From contig JAEDNL010000009.1 in assembly GCA_016302505.1 (NCBI GenBank), positions 1 to 34,197 of the forward strand: a stretch of 34,197 nucleotides of DNA. The letters run 5' to 3'. This document shows positions 8,249 through 15,923 of this stretch, one piece after another. The stretch comes from Bacilli bacterium (GTDB lineage: Bacteria > Bacillota_I > Bacilli_A > RF39 > UBA660). The notes beneath the pieces were generated by a model, which did not search any database, was not told the DNA's origin, and was given only the letters and a program-made list of their open reading frames with translations. Made by a program: the position numbers and the translations under genes. How positions within the stretch are numbered: the first letter of the stretch is position 1; each line of letters opens with the position of its first letter.

Positions 8249-8782
8249 TTATTTAGATAAATGTTTCAAATATAATTCTTTAAGATTTTTATTATTTAAA
8301 AAACTTTCACCTTCTTTAGATAATCTAGTAAACACATCTTCTAAATATGATATTAATCTTTCATCCATTCTTATTTCATTTTTATGACTATTAAAATATT
8401 CAATTGAACAAGAATCATTATAATTATTTTTATAATATACTTTAGACGCAGCTATTCTATCACATATCATTTCTTTCATATATTTAAATGGTATAACTGG
8501 TGTTTTAATTTTAGCATTATAATCATACCAATATTCAAAATGATGTTTATTATGTCCTTTATGATGTAACCAAGCAAGACTATAACCATTAATACTCTTA
8601 TCAGTTGTCAAAGGACTTTTAGTACCATCAGTGAAATATTTGACAGATGCAACAAGTTCACTTAATGAATATTTAGATAAATCATGTACTAAACCTTGAA
8701 AAGGTATACCTACTTTACAACATAGTATAAACACATAAAATCTATGAATATTAACATTATGTAAATGTCTTATTAGTTTCAT
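8249..8782 (-). CDS. DUF5662 family protein
   Basis: The product is 177 residues with the conserved layout of DUF5662: H-x-x-N-V near the start, a cysteine-glycine pair (CCKVGIPFQGLVHDLSKYS), then the His-rich AWLHHKGHNKHHFEYWYDY segment and MKEMICDRIAASKVY. The spaced HD, HH and NKHH motifs suggest a metal site of the HD type, and some family members are described as phosphohydrolase-like, but no activity is established as far as I know. Its ATG overlaps the stop of the upstream gene by four bases (ATGA), so the two are translationally coupled. The family name is from motif recognition. Confidence 0.72.
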   Translation of the reverse strand: MKLIRHLHNVNIHRFYVFILCCKVGIPFQGLVHDLSKYSLSELVASVKYFTDGTKSPLTTDKSINGYSLAWLHHKGHNKHHFEYWYDYNAKIKTPVIPFKYMKEMICDRIAASKVYYKNNYNDSCSIEYFNSHKNEIRMDERLISYLEDVFTRLSKEGESFLNNKNLKELYLKHLSK

Positions 8783-9435
8783 ATAACCTCCAAGTTAAAT
8801 ATAAGAGTAGTTTTAACATTATTATAGACAGATATCACTTCTATACTATAATTTCCTTTATTCTTAATATAATCATTTAAATTACTATTAAAAATACCTG
8901 AATATATTACACTATTATTATTAGATATTTTAATATTTTCAAAACTAGTATTAATACTTTCATATATAGGTTCAGAATAATAACAAGCATCAACATATTT
9001 ACCCTTAGAATTCTTACTCTTACATAATGAAGCACTAATATTAAGAGAAAGATTATTACTATATTTAATAGTATTAGTTTTATTTTCATTAGTAGAATCT
9101 ATATTATGAAAATTAACAAAATAAGGTATTAAAGTATATTTTTTATCATTAATATAATCATATTTTATAACATCATCACCAAGTTCAATTCTATATAATG
9201 GACTATAAGGCTTTTCAAACTCAATACCAAAAAAAGTAAGAGAACTAGATTTTATTTCAACCTCTCCATAATGATTTCTTAGTAATATAAGTCCTATTAA
9301 AATAGAAAAAACTATTATAATAGTTATAATTCTTTTAAAAAATAATTTAATTCTATCTCTTTTAAGATTATTTTGAGCATCTAACATCTCACTTTGTAAT
9401 TTTTCTTTCATTTCTTCTTCACTTTTATATATCAT
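8779..9435 (-). CDS. Single-pass membrane protein, unknown
   Basis: About 218 residues. A charged N-terminal stretch of 30 residues (EEEMKEKLQSEMLDAQNNLK) is followed by one transmembrane helix (IITIIIVFSILIGLILL) and a 160-residue C-terminal domain that would lie outside the cell, rich in Asn, Ser and beta-forming residues with one close Cys pair (ASLCKSKN and DACYYSEP). I do not recognise the outer domain. The frame could open at 9447, but ATG 9435 has GGTG at better distance. It ends in TGA overlapping the DUF5662 start, so both belong to one operon; an A/T-rich hairpin separates it from yneF upstream. Confidence 0.6.
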   Translation of the reverse strand: MIYKSEEEMKEKLQSEMLDAQNNLKRDRIKLFFKRIITIIIVFSILIGLILLRNHYGEVEIKSSSLTFFGIEFEKPYSPLYRIELGDDVIKYDYINDKKYTLIPYFVNFHNIDSTNENKTNTIKYSNNLSLNISASLCKSKNSKGKYVDACYYSEPIYESINTSFENIKISNNNSVIYSGIFNSNLNDYIKNKGNYSIEVISVYNNVKTTLIFNLEVI

Positions 9436-9460
9436 ACATAACACCATAATAATTATAATA

Positions 9461-9491
9461 TAAAAATATCAATATTACTATTGATATTTTT
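9461..9491 (-). terminator. Long A/T hairpin after yneF (terminator or attenuator)
   Basis: AAAAATATCAATA (9462-9474) and TATTGATATTTTT (9479-9491) form a perfect 13-bp stem with a 4-base loop, overlapping the yneF stop codon. The minus-strand transcript runs into TTTTTATATTATAAT. The stem is A/T-rich, so it may terminate only in part; a TATAAT follows at once for the next gene. Confidence 0.6.
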
Positions 9492-9687
9492 GCATTTGTT
9501 TCATTAATTGATTAACTTGTTTTTGACTTGGGTTTCTTCCCATACCTCTCATTAATGTTTTTATCATTTCTTCATTGATTGGTGGATTTTCTTTTAATTG
9601 TTTTTGAAATAATTTCTTAGCAATTAGAAATCCAGCTACTAATCCAGCTATTAGACCACCTAATAAATATAAAATATCATAAAGCAT
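9478..9687 (-). CDS. yneF: UPF0154 membrane protein YneF
   Basis: A 69-residue protein with one N-terminal transmembrane helix (ILYLLGGLIAGLVAGFLIAKK) and a conserved basic cytoplasmic tail: KQLKENPPINEEMIKTLMRGMGRNPSQKQVNQLMKQM, cited here in two overlapping parts (NPPINEEMIKTLM and MGRNPSQKQVNQLM). This is the UPF0154/YneF signature. The family is common in Bacilli and Mollicutes and its role is unknown. ATG 9687 is chosen because GGAGG lies 9 bases upstream; a TTG three codons earlier would overlap that site. The upstream gene is sirA-like, matching the yneE(sirA)-yneF order of Bacillus subtilis. Confidence 0.9.
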   Translation of the reverse strand: MLYDILYLLGGLIAGLVAGFLIAKKLFQKQLKENPPINEEMIKTLMRGMGRNPSQKQVNQLMKQMQKYQ

Positions 9688-9719
9688 ACCTATCAACCTC
9701 CATAAACATTATATCATAC

Positions 9720-10154
9720 TTATGATGTTATGCAAGAAGAATAAATGGCTTCTTCAAGTAAAAAATAATCATGATTATTAAAGTCACATACAAATATGTT
9801 CTTAAAATTCCTAATATTATAAAAAAATGAAGGAACATTTTTATTTGTTTTAATTTTAATATGTGAATTATTAATTATCATTTTAGTAGACTCATTAAAA
9901 TAGAAATCATTTATAGTATGAGTATAATTATAACAAATATAATTTTCTTTTCCTAAATTATTCTTCTTTATATAATCATTATATTCTTCTTTTCTCATTG
10001 GATTTACTAATTTTTGATATATATTAAATCCTAAAATAATATCTTCTGTTTTTAAATAATGAATACTTTCTAATAAACTATATAATTCTTCATAATTATT
10101 TCTATAATTTTTAAGAATATTTTCTTTTACATCAAATAAATAAAATGTTCTCAT
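9720..10154 (-). CDS. sirA: SirA-like inhibitor of replication initiation
   Basis: A 144-residue soluble protein beginning MRTFYLFDVKENILKNYRNN, close in pattern to the SirA start (short strand, then 'i-ee-a-hy-g-e--l--l'), with a middle YNDYIKKNN/ICYNYTHTINDFYF region and a C-terminal half ending in ICDFNNHDYFLLEEAIYSS-like text (read here as VCDFNNHDYFLLEEAI), comparable to 'a-dfn---ygwl-p'. In B. subtilis SirA (YneE) binds DnaA domain I and stops new rounds of replication as cells commit to sporulation. Sequence identity looks low, but gene order (sirA followed by yneF) is the same as in B. subtilis and the organism carries spore genes, which supports the call. ATG 10154 has GAGGTGA at good spacing. 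Confidence 0.65.
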   Translation of the reverse strand: MRTFYLFDVKENILKNYRNNYEELYSLLESIHYLKTEDIILGFNIYQKLVNPMRKEEYNDYIKKNNLGKENYICYNYTHTINDFYFNESTKMIINNSHIKIKTNKNVPSFFYNIRNFKNIFVCDFNNHDYFLLEEAIYSSCITS

Positions 10155-10205
10155 TTTTTCACCTCAAGAACATTTTATATCTTTTAATTTAAAAATTTTG
10201 TCGAA

Positions 10206-12386
10206 TTAATCTTCTTTTTTAGTATTTTTTTCTTCTTTATATTTAGGTTCAAGTATTACATTTAATGTTTTAGATATATCTATTTCACTATCTTTCTTTA
10301 TATCAAAACTTTTAACATATCCATATCCTTCAAAATTAACATCTAAATTTATCATTTTAGCGAATACTAATACATCACTTCTAGACCAACCTTTTATATT
10401 AGGCATTTTATAATTAGTATCATTAGTCTTTAAAAATATTTTATTACTTAGATTTAATGTAGTTCCTTCATTAGGATATTGACTTATTATTTTATTTCCC
10501 TCACCTATCACAACAGCTTCCATATTAGAATTATTAATACTTTCTACTTCAATAGTTGTATCTTTATTAATATATGAATCTACTATATATACTTCTTCAT
10601 CATTTTCTTCAATATCCTCATATATATTTAAATATGTTCCAACATCTTTAACAAGACCTTTAATCGCAGTTTTAAGTACATTAGCATTTGTAAGTTTAGA
10701 TGCAGCAACATAAACAATAATTTCAGGATCTTCACCAGGAAATAATCCAGCAAAGCTTCTAATATAATTTCTACTTCCTTTTAAATAACCACCCTTATTA
10801 GATGCAATTTGAGCAGTACCTGTTTTACCTACTAAATCGTATCCTTTTATATAGTAACCAGTACCAGTAGATGCTTTAAATGAACCATCTACTACTCCTC
10901 TCATTAACTCAATCATTTTATTAACTGTTTCAGTGCTACATACTTTTTTAACTTCTGTTCTTTTATTTTCAAGAATAACACTGCCATCTTCACTATTAAC
11001 CATTTTAGATACTATATATGGTTTAATCATTGTGCCATCATTAGCAAGAGTAGTAAGTGCCTGTATCATTTGAATAGCAGAAACGGTCATGCCTTGTCCA
11101 TATGATGCTGCTGCTATCTCAGTATTATATCTAAAATTTATAAGTCCTACACCTTCATTAGGAAGACTTATACCAGTCTTAGTACCAAAACCAAGTAAAT
11201 TATAAAAATCTTTTAGTTTAGCACGCCCAAGTTTAAGTCCTAGATTAACTGCAGCAGTATTTGAAGATGCCATAAAACCTTGATCATATGTTATTTCACC
11301 CCAACCATGATTATTCCAATCTTTAATTTTAGCATCATCTACATTTATAATACCACTTTTATATTTATCACTACCATTATATAATCCGTTTTCCATAGCA
11401 GCCATAAAACTAAATATTTTCATAGTTGAACCTGGCTCATATTCATAAGATGTAAAAGGATCATAATATGATTTTATATCACGAGTATTATTATTAAATG
11501 ATGGACTTGATGATACACCTAAAATTTCACCAGTCTTAGCATTAATAACAGAAATAGTTGCCCACTCAGGAGATGATTCTTCAAGTTTATTCATAGCTTG
11601 TTCAGTAAACATTTGAATATTATCATCAAGTGTTAAATATACATCATTACCAGATGTACTTTTCTTTTCAATACTAGGAGTACTTGTTATTTGATAACCT
11701 TGTAAATCAGATTGATATTCAATATAACCATCCTTACCAGTAAGTTCTTTATTATAGAAAAGTTCTATACCCATTTCACCTTTAAATAATCCTTCATCAT
11801 CACTCTTAGCATATCCAAGAGTATACGAAGCAAAGTCCCCATTAGGATAATATCTTTTAGTACTAGATATAAAATCTATACCAGGAAGATCAAGCTCATC
11901 AATTTGGTCTTTAACTAGCTCAGTAATGCCTCTACCACCAGGTCCTAATTCAACTTGATATGGACTTACCTTTTTACAATTATTATCATCATCACAACTC
12001 TCAACAGTTATATTTAATATATCAAGTATCTTTTCTTTAGTCATATTAATTAATGGACTTAACTTTTCAGCAGTAAGATCTTTATCAACAACATGATAAG
12101 GCTTTTTAGGATCTTTAGTTCTAGTATCAGATAAGTATGCTATTACTGTATAACTATTTACATCTTTAGCAAGTACTTCACCATCACGAGAATAAATAGT
12201 TCCTCTCTTAGCCCTAATAGTCTTTTTTCTAACATCTCTAGCATTAGCAAATTCAGCAAGAGTACTTTTACCTACTTTTACATTACCAGTACCAATATAA
12301 ACTAATTTAAAAATTATACACAAAAAAATAAAAACAACAATAATTATGAATATAGGTTTAATCTTAATTATTCTTGTTTTCTTCAT
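10206..12386 (-). CDS. Class B penicillin-binding protein (FtsI/PbpB/SpoVD type)
   Basis: A transpeptidase that crosslinks septal peptidoglycan, partner of FtsW. The 726 residues run: cytoplasmic basic start, one transmembrane helix (residues about 11-32), a dimerisation/pedestal domain beginning RAKRGTIYSRDGEVLA, and the transpeptidase domain with all three active-site motifs: STMK (Ser320, Lys323), SSN (374-376) and KTGT (521-524). At least one PASTA repeat follows, with MPNIKGWSRSDVLVFA and a second-strand region near 690-715. The KEED tail is charged. It follows the ftsL-like gene as in the standard dcw order. Whether it is the vegetative PbpB or sporulation SpoVD cannot be decided; PASTA domains occur in both. 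ATG with AGAGGTG upstream. Confidence 0.93.
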   Translation of the reverse strand: MKKTRIIKIKPIFIIIVVFIFLCIIFKLVYIGTGNVKVGKSTLAEFANARDVRKKTIRAKRGTIYSRDGEVLAKDVNSYTVIAYLSDTRTKDPKKPYHVVDKDLTAEKLSPLINMTKEKILDILNITVESCDDDNNCKKVSPYQVELGPGGRGITELVKDQIDELDLPGIDFISSTKRYYPNGDFASYTLGYAKSDDEGLFKGEMGIELFYNKELTGKDGYIEYQSDLQGYQITSTPSIEKKSTSGNDVYLTLDDNIQMFTEQAMNKLEESSPEWATISVINAKTGEILGVSSSPSFNNNTRDIKSYYDPFTSYEYEPGSTMKIFSFMAAMENGLYNGSDKYKSGIINVDDAKIKDWNNHGWGEITYDQGFMASSNTAAVNLGLKLGRAKLKDFYNLLGFGTKTGISLPNEGVGLINFRYNTEIAAASYGQGMTVSAIQMIQALTTLANDGTMIKPYIVSKMVNSEDGSVILENKRTEVKKVCSTETVNKMIELMRGVVDGSFKASTGTGYYIKGYDLVGKTGTAQIASNKGGYLKGSRNYIRSFAGLFPGEDPEIIVYVAASKLTNANVLKTAIKGLVKDVGTYLNIYEDIEENDEEVYIVDSYINKDTTIEVESINNSNMEAVVIGEGNKIISQYPNEGTTLNLSNKIFLKTNDTNYKMPNIKGWSRSDVLVFAKMINLDVNFEGYGYVKSFDIKKDSEIDISKTLNVILEPKYKEEKNTKKED

Positions 12387-12396
12387 TTTACACCTC

Positions 12397-12684
12397 TTAT
12401 TTTGAAACTATTTTAATATTACTATTATTATACTCCAAACCAAAAGCATCTGCAACCTGCATTGTATTATCTAATGATGCAAGCTCATTTATTTTCATCT
12501 GCATACTTAAATTTAGTTTTTCTTGAGTTTCAATTTTACTTTTTAATCTTTGAAGTTCAGAGTTTTTAGATTGAATTTGAGCATTACCAACAAACTTACA
12601 TAATAAGATACCAAAAACCATAACAAATATAATTTTTTTCATATTTTTTTCACCCTTAAATCTAACATACTTTTTTTGTTTCAT
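12397..12684 (-). CDS. ftsL: FtsL-like divisome protein
   Basis: A 95-residue bitopic protein: a basic N-terminus, one transmembrane helix (IIFVMVFGILLCKFVGNA), then a coiled coil of about 45 residues (SELQRLKSKIETQEKLNL, MQMKINELASL) and a short tail (ADAFGLEY). This is the plan of FtsL, which with FtsB/DivIC and FtsQ/DivIB activates FtsW-PBP at the septum; sequence is poorly conserved, so position between rsmH and the class B PBP is the main argument. The ATG at 12684 follows AAAGGG and overlaps the rsmH stop region by one base. A second in-frame ATG 14 codons on also has AAGGGTG, so a shorter form is possible. Confidence 0.8.
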   Translation of the reverse strand: MKQKKYVRFKGEKNMKKIIFVMVFGILLCKFVGNAQIQSKNSELQRLKSKIETQEKLNLSMQMKINELASLDNTMQVADAFGLEYNNSNIKIVSK

Positions 12685-13586
12685 TATCTTACCCTTTCTA
12701 TTACTCTTAATTTAGAACTTCTACTTCTATTATTTTCATCTATTTCTTTCTCACTAGGAGTTAATTTAACTATCATTTTAGCTTTTGCTTTTAATTCTTC
12801 TGGTACAAATGGAAGTTTCTTTGTTGACTCATCATCAGAACATAATTTTTTAAATACATTACTAACTATCTTATCTTCTAATGAATGAAATGTTATTACA
12901 ACAAGTCTACCGCCAATATTAAGTAAATCAAATGCATCATTTAATGAACTTTCTAATATATCAAGTTCATGATTAACTTCTATTCTTATTGCTTGGAATA
13001 CTTTTCTAGCTGGATGAGATTTATTCCTATAACTAATTGGTACTGAAGATTTAATAACTTCTGCAAGCTCCAATGTAGTATTTATTGGTCTAGTTTTTAT
13101 TATTGCTGATGCAATTGACTTAGAATATTTTTCTTCACCAAACTTATAGAATATTCTAACTAAATCATTATAACTATACTCATTTACTACTTTCTTAGCA
13201 TCAAGTGGATTACTTTTATCCATTCTCATATCAAGAACAGCATCTTTATGGAAACTAAATCCTCTATCACCATCATCAAGTTGGGGACTAGACACACCTA
13301 AATCAAATAGTATTCCATCTACTTTTTCATTAACATATTTTTTCATATTAACAAAATTACTCTTAAATATTGTAAAATTATCTCCAATTTCATTAAGTCT
13401 TTTTGTTGAATATGCTATTGCCTCATCATCTTGATCAAAGGCGAAAAGAACCCCTTCTTTTCCTATTTTCTTTAGGATGCAACTAGAATGTCCACCATAG
13501 CCAACAGTCGCATCTATATATTTACCACCCTGTTTCAAATTTAAATACTCTATTACCTCATTTAGTAGTACACTTTTATGTTTCAT
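12684..13586 (-). CDS. rsmH: 16S rRNA m4C1402 methyltransferase RsmH
   Basis: Methylates N4 of C1402 in 16S rRNA using S-adenosylmethionine. Starts MKHKSVLLNEVIEYL, then the SAM site YIDATVGYGGHS, FDQDDEAIAYS, the conserved DGILFDLGVSSPQLDDGDRGFSF, MDKSNPLDAKKVVN, the HPARKVFQAIRIEVNHEL segment and VITFHSLEDKIV near the end; the C-terminus NNRSRSSKLRVIERV is also standard. About 300 residues, the usual length. The frame opens at a GTG three codons earlier, but MKHKSVLL is the family start, so ATG 13586 is chosen; this overlaps the mraZ end by 11 bases, implying coupling. Also called MraW. Confidence 0.97.
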   Translation of the reverse strand: MKHKSVLLNEVIEYLNLKQGGKYIDATVGYGGHSSCILKKIGKEGVLFAFDQDDEAIAYSTKRLNEIGDNFTIFKSNFVNMKKYVNEKVDGILFDLGVSSPQLDDGDRGFSFHKDAVLDMRMDKSNPLDAKKVVNEYSYNDLVRIFYKFGEEKYSKSIASAIIKTRPINTTLELAEVIKSSVPISYRNKSHPARKVFQAIRIEVNHELDILESSLNDAFDLLNIGGRLVVITFHSLEDKIVSNVFKKLCSDDESTKKLPFVPEELKAKAKMIVKLTPSEKEIDENNRSRSSKLRVIERVR

Positions 13587-14016
13587 AAATATCACAATCG
13601 AAGATATTTTCAGTTATTTCTTCTAAGTTGTCTTCATTATCAGTCATATAACGATCAAATTCTTCTTTACTCCATATTTCAAGTCGTTCACTTACGCCAA
13701 TAATTACACATTCTTTTATAATATTGGCGTAATGAACTAACGGTGAGGTAATATTAATTCGACCTTGTTTATCGAATTCAATTAAAGAAGCTCCACCAAT
13801 GAATGTACGTTCAAATGCTCTAACATTCTTTTTAGTAAATTGTAAGGATGAAACCTTTTGCATTAATTTATTCCATTCAATTTCAGAATAAACAAATAAG
13901 CACTTATCAAGCCCTTTAGTGATTACAAATCTATCCCCAAGTTCACTTCTAAACTTAGCAGGAATAATTAGACGACTCTTTTCATCAATATTATGATGAT
14001 ACTCACCCATCAGCAT
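13576..14016 (-). CDS. mraZ: Transcriptional regulator MraZ
   Basis: MraZ is a ring-forming AbrB-fold DNA-binding protein that controls its own dcw operon. The protein starts MLMGEYHHNIDEKSRLIIPAKF, followed by FVITKGLDKCLFVYSEIEW, two SpoVT/AbrB-type repeats each with a D-x-x-(S/G)-R motif (DEKSRL and DKQGRI), and IGVSERLEIWSKEEFD. With 146 residues it has normal length. The frame extends upstream to a GTG at 14052, but that codon lies inside the MraZ box array, and the family start is MxMGEY, so ATG 14016 is used; ATG 14010 is also possible. A strong promoter and operator lie directly upstream, so autoregulation is expected. Confidence 0.96.
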   Translation of the reverse strand: MLMGEYHHNIDEKSRLIIPAKFRSELGDRFVITKGLDKCLFVYSEIEWNKLMQKVSSLQFTKKNVRAFERTFIGGASLIEFDKQGRINITSPLVHYANIIKECVIIGVSERLEIWSKEEFDRYMTDNEDNLEEITENIFDCDIYET

Positions 14017-14022
14017 TGATAA

Positions 14023-14062
14023 GACACCCCACTTTCTACCACTTTGTTTCACTTCCTACCAC
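14023..14062 (-). promoter_or_regulatory. MraZ operator: four direct repeats at 10-bp steps
   Basis: Read on the minus strand there are four consecutive 10-mers: AGTGGTAGGA, AGTGAAACAA, AGTGGTAGAA and AGTGGGGTGT. Their GTG cores start exactly 10 bases apart. Known MraZ boxes are short direct repeats with an AAAGTG- or TGGG-type core upstream of mraZ, repeated at about one helical turn. The array lies between the -10 element and the mraZ start, and its last unit probably also serves as Shine-Dalgarno. Confidence 0.88.
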
Positions 14063-14063
14063 T

Positions 14064-14092
14064 ATATTACTCTTTTTAGAGTAATTTGTAAA
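14064..14092 (-). promoter_or_regulatory. dcw promoter with 20-bp perfect palindrome in the spacer
   Basis: TTTACA (14087-14092) and TAATAT (14064-14069) are separated by 17 bases on the minus strand, a good sigma-A promoter. The spacer and -10 hold ATTACTCT-TTTT-AGAGTAAT (14066-14085 on the plus strand), a perfect inverted repeat with 8-bp arms. A protein bound there would block RNA polymerase, so this is a likely second operator, distinct from the MraZ boxes. Confidence 0.75.
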
Positions 14093-14133
14093 TACCAATC
14101 ATAAATTTAATTGTAAAAAAAGTGTAAAATTTT

Positions 14134-14168
14134 GTAAAAAAATAGAACTTTTTTAAAAAGTTCTATTT
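14134..14168 (-). terminator. Terminator after the unknown gene at 14163-14714
   Basis: AAATAGAACTTTTT (14140-14153) and AAAAAGTTCTATTT (14155-14168) can pair over up to 12-14 bp, and the minus-strand transcript then reads a run of seven U. It overlaps the stop codon of the gene. Confidence 0.8.
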
Positions 14169-14714
14169 AAGTTTTTTTATATATTCATCATTATGTTTTT
14201 CTATTAAATCATCATTAACACTATTTCTTAAATAAATATATTCTTCTTTTAAAGATTTAATTCTTTTTAATTCTTCACTTTCATTAATAACTACTAAACT
14301 TTTTTCTACAGGGATTTCTTTATATTCTTCTTTCTTTTCATCAAAAGCCAAACACAATGCTGTAAATGTAGTTGGTTTTTTATTATACACTTCCATTTCT
14401 TCATCAGTCATTTTTCTATAATAGCCAAGATATTCCATATCATCGCATATAGCAGCTTGATTTTTAGCAACTAAGTATGAAAAATTAAATGAAGTCAACA
14501 AATTCATAACAGGCATTATCGTATAAAGATCAAACTTTGGTGTATTTTCTACTATGACTTTCATTAAATCAACATACATATTTTCATTATTATGATTCTT
14601 ATTTATTAAATATCCATTATTCGCAGCAAAACTAGTCATTTTATACATTACACCATATTGCATTAATAAACTAGTTGGTACAGAAAGTACCCAAAAAGCT
14701 AATAGTTCTAACAT
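14163..14714 (-). CDS. Membrane-anchored protein, unknown
   Basis: About 183 residues. An N-terminal hydrophobic helix (LLAFWVLSVPTSLLMQYGVM) is followed by a loop with Asn repeats, a second weakly hydrophobic stretch (LYTIMPVMNLLTSFNFSYLVA), and a charged C-terminal half rich in Glu and Lys that may form helices (ELKRIKSLKEEYIYLRNS). No family recognised. ATG 14714 is preceded by GAGGTGAAGGGG; a GTG three codons earlier lies in that site. It has its own promoter (14735-14763) with a very short leader and its own terminator, so it is a single-gene unit. Its plan (short anchor, I/VMPxxN-like patch, charged tail) resembles the gene at 15922-16593. Confidence 0.6.
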   Translation of the reverse strand: MLELLAFWVLSVPTSLLMQYGVMYKMTSFAANNGYLINKNHNNENMYVDLMKVIVENTPKFDLYTIMPVMNLLTSFNFSYLVAKNQAAICDDMEYLGYYRKMTDEEMEVYNKKPTTFTALCLAFDEKKEEYKEIPVEKSLVVINESEELKRIKSLKEEYIYLRNSVNDDLIEKHNDEYIKKLK

Positions 14715-14734
14715 CCCCTTCACCTCAAGAGTGT

Positions 14735-14763
14735 ATTATAACAAAAAAAGTAGCAGTTATCAA
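14735..14763 (-). promoter_or_regulatory. Sigma-A promoter inside the hemW terminator
   Basis: TTGATA (14758-14763) and a perfect TATAAT (14735-14740) are 17 bases apart on the minus strand. The -35 falls in the loop and arm of the hemW terminator hairpin. The start site would be near 14728, about 15 bases before the coding start. Confidence 0.75.
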
Positions 14764-14770
14764 CCACTAC
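14743..14770 (-). terminator. hemW terminator
   Basis: GTAGTGGTT-GAT-AACTGCTAC on the minus strand forms a 9-bp stem (two G-U pairs) followed by seven T. It overlaps the hemW stop codon. Confidence 0.8.
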
Positions 14771-15849
14771 AATATTTCATTTATTATTTCATTGCTTATA
14801 TATATTTTATCTTCGCTTATTTTGATATAATCACCATCAAGCACTAAATTTTTATTATTAAGAGCATCCTCTATTTTAAATACTTTAAATATACTTATAT
14901 CAAATTTCTTTTCAAATTCCTTTATATTTACTCCTTTAAGTTTTCTAAGGCCTAATATAAGTTCATTTTCCATTTCTTCTTGAGTAGATATTAATAACTC
15001 ATTTAATCTATATTCTTCTTTTAAATATTTATTAAAATTTCTTGTGTTTTCATATCTCATATTATTAATATAACCATGTGCGCCAAGACCAAAACCATAA
15101 TATTCATTATTATCCCAATATGTTAAGTTATGTTTACTTTCATGACCTTCTGTTGCAAAATTACTTATTTCATAATGTTTATACCCGTGTTTTTTTAACT
15201 TTTTACATATATACTTATACATCTTAAAATCCATATCTTCATCAATAGGTTTAACTTTCTTATTATATAAAAGAGTATGTTGTTCTATTATTAGAGAATA
15301 TGTACTTATATGATCCACTTTAAGTTTTAATGCATATTTAATATCTTTCTTTAATATAGACATATCCTCTATAGGTATTGCATACATAATATCAATATTA
15401 ATATTATCGAAACCAATTTTTCTTGCTAAAGCTATTTTAGAAAATATATCTTTTTTATTATGTTTTCTATTTAAATATTTAAGTTTATATTTATTAAAAC
15501 TTTCAACACCAATACTTAATCTATTAACACCATTTTCTTTTAAAAATAATAAAAATTCTTCACTAAGATCATTAATATTACATTCATATGTAAATTCACA
15601 ATCAGAAGTTAATTTAAATATTTTAATTATATTAAATAGTTTAATTAAATTATTATATGATAAACAACTAGGAGTACCTCCTCCTATATATAATGTTTTA
15701 ACTGTGTCTTTTTCATAATACTTTTCTATTTCTTTTTTTAAATAATATAAATAATTACTAGCCCAAACATCATTATTTAAAAACTTACAAAAATCACAAT
15801 AAGAACAAATACTATTACAAAATGGTATATGAATATAAACACTTCTCAT
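14767..15849 (-). CDS. hemW: HemW-type radical SAM protein
   Basis: The product starts MRSVYIHIPFCNSICSYCDFCKF with the radical SAM cysteines Cys11, Cys15 and Cys18 plus Cys21, as in HemW, a heme chaperone long misannotated as oxygen-independent coproporphyrinogen III oxidase. Further family marks are TLYIGGGTPSCLS, NRLSIGVESFN, IGFDNINIDIMYAIP, HISTYSLIIEQHT, KHYEISNFATEGHESKHNL and YWDNNEYYGFGLGAHGYI. A C-terminal HemN_C region (ENELILGLRKLKGVNIKEF) completes it. At 360 residues it has normal length. ATG with GAGGTAAATT upstream. No heme genes are near; in many small genomes hemW stands alone, so substrate here is unknown. Confidence 0.93.
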   Translation of the reverse strand: MRSVYIHIPFCNSICSYCDFCKFLNNDVWASNYLYYLKKEIEKYYEKDTVKTLYIGGGTPSCLSYNNLIKLFNIIKIFKLTSDCEFTYECNINDLSEEFLLFLKENGVNRLSIGVESFNKYKLKYLNRKHNKKDIFSKIALARKIGFDNINIDIMYAIPIEDMSILKKDIKYALKLKVDHISTYSLIIEQHTLLYNKKVKPIDEDMDFKMYKYICKKLKKHGYKHYEISNFATEGHESKHNLTYWDNNEYYGFGLGAHGYINNMRYENTRNFNKYLKEEYRLNELLISTQEEMENELILGLRKLKGVNIKEFEKKFDISIFKVFKIEDALNNKNLVLDGDYIKISEDKIYISNEIINEIL

Positions 15850-15896
15850 AATTTACCTCACTAATATTTAATATATATTTATTTTATCATAATCTA

Positions 15897-15923
15897 AAAT
15901 AAAAATCAGTATTTCTACTGATT
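15897..15923 (-). terminator. Terminator after the proline-repeat protein gene
   Basis: AATCAGTA-TTTC-TACTGATT (15904-15923) is a perfect 8-bp stem; the minus-strand transcript continues TTTATTTT. Confidence 0.75.

Noticed and set aside
14017..14052. Extended mraZ start at GTG 14052
   Set aside because: The codon lies inside the MraZ box array, and the family start is the MxMGEY region, so ATG 14016 is preferred.
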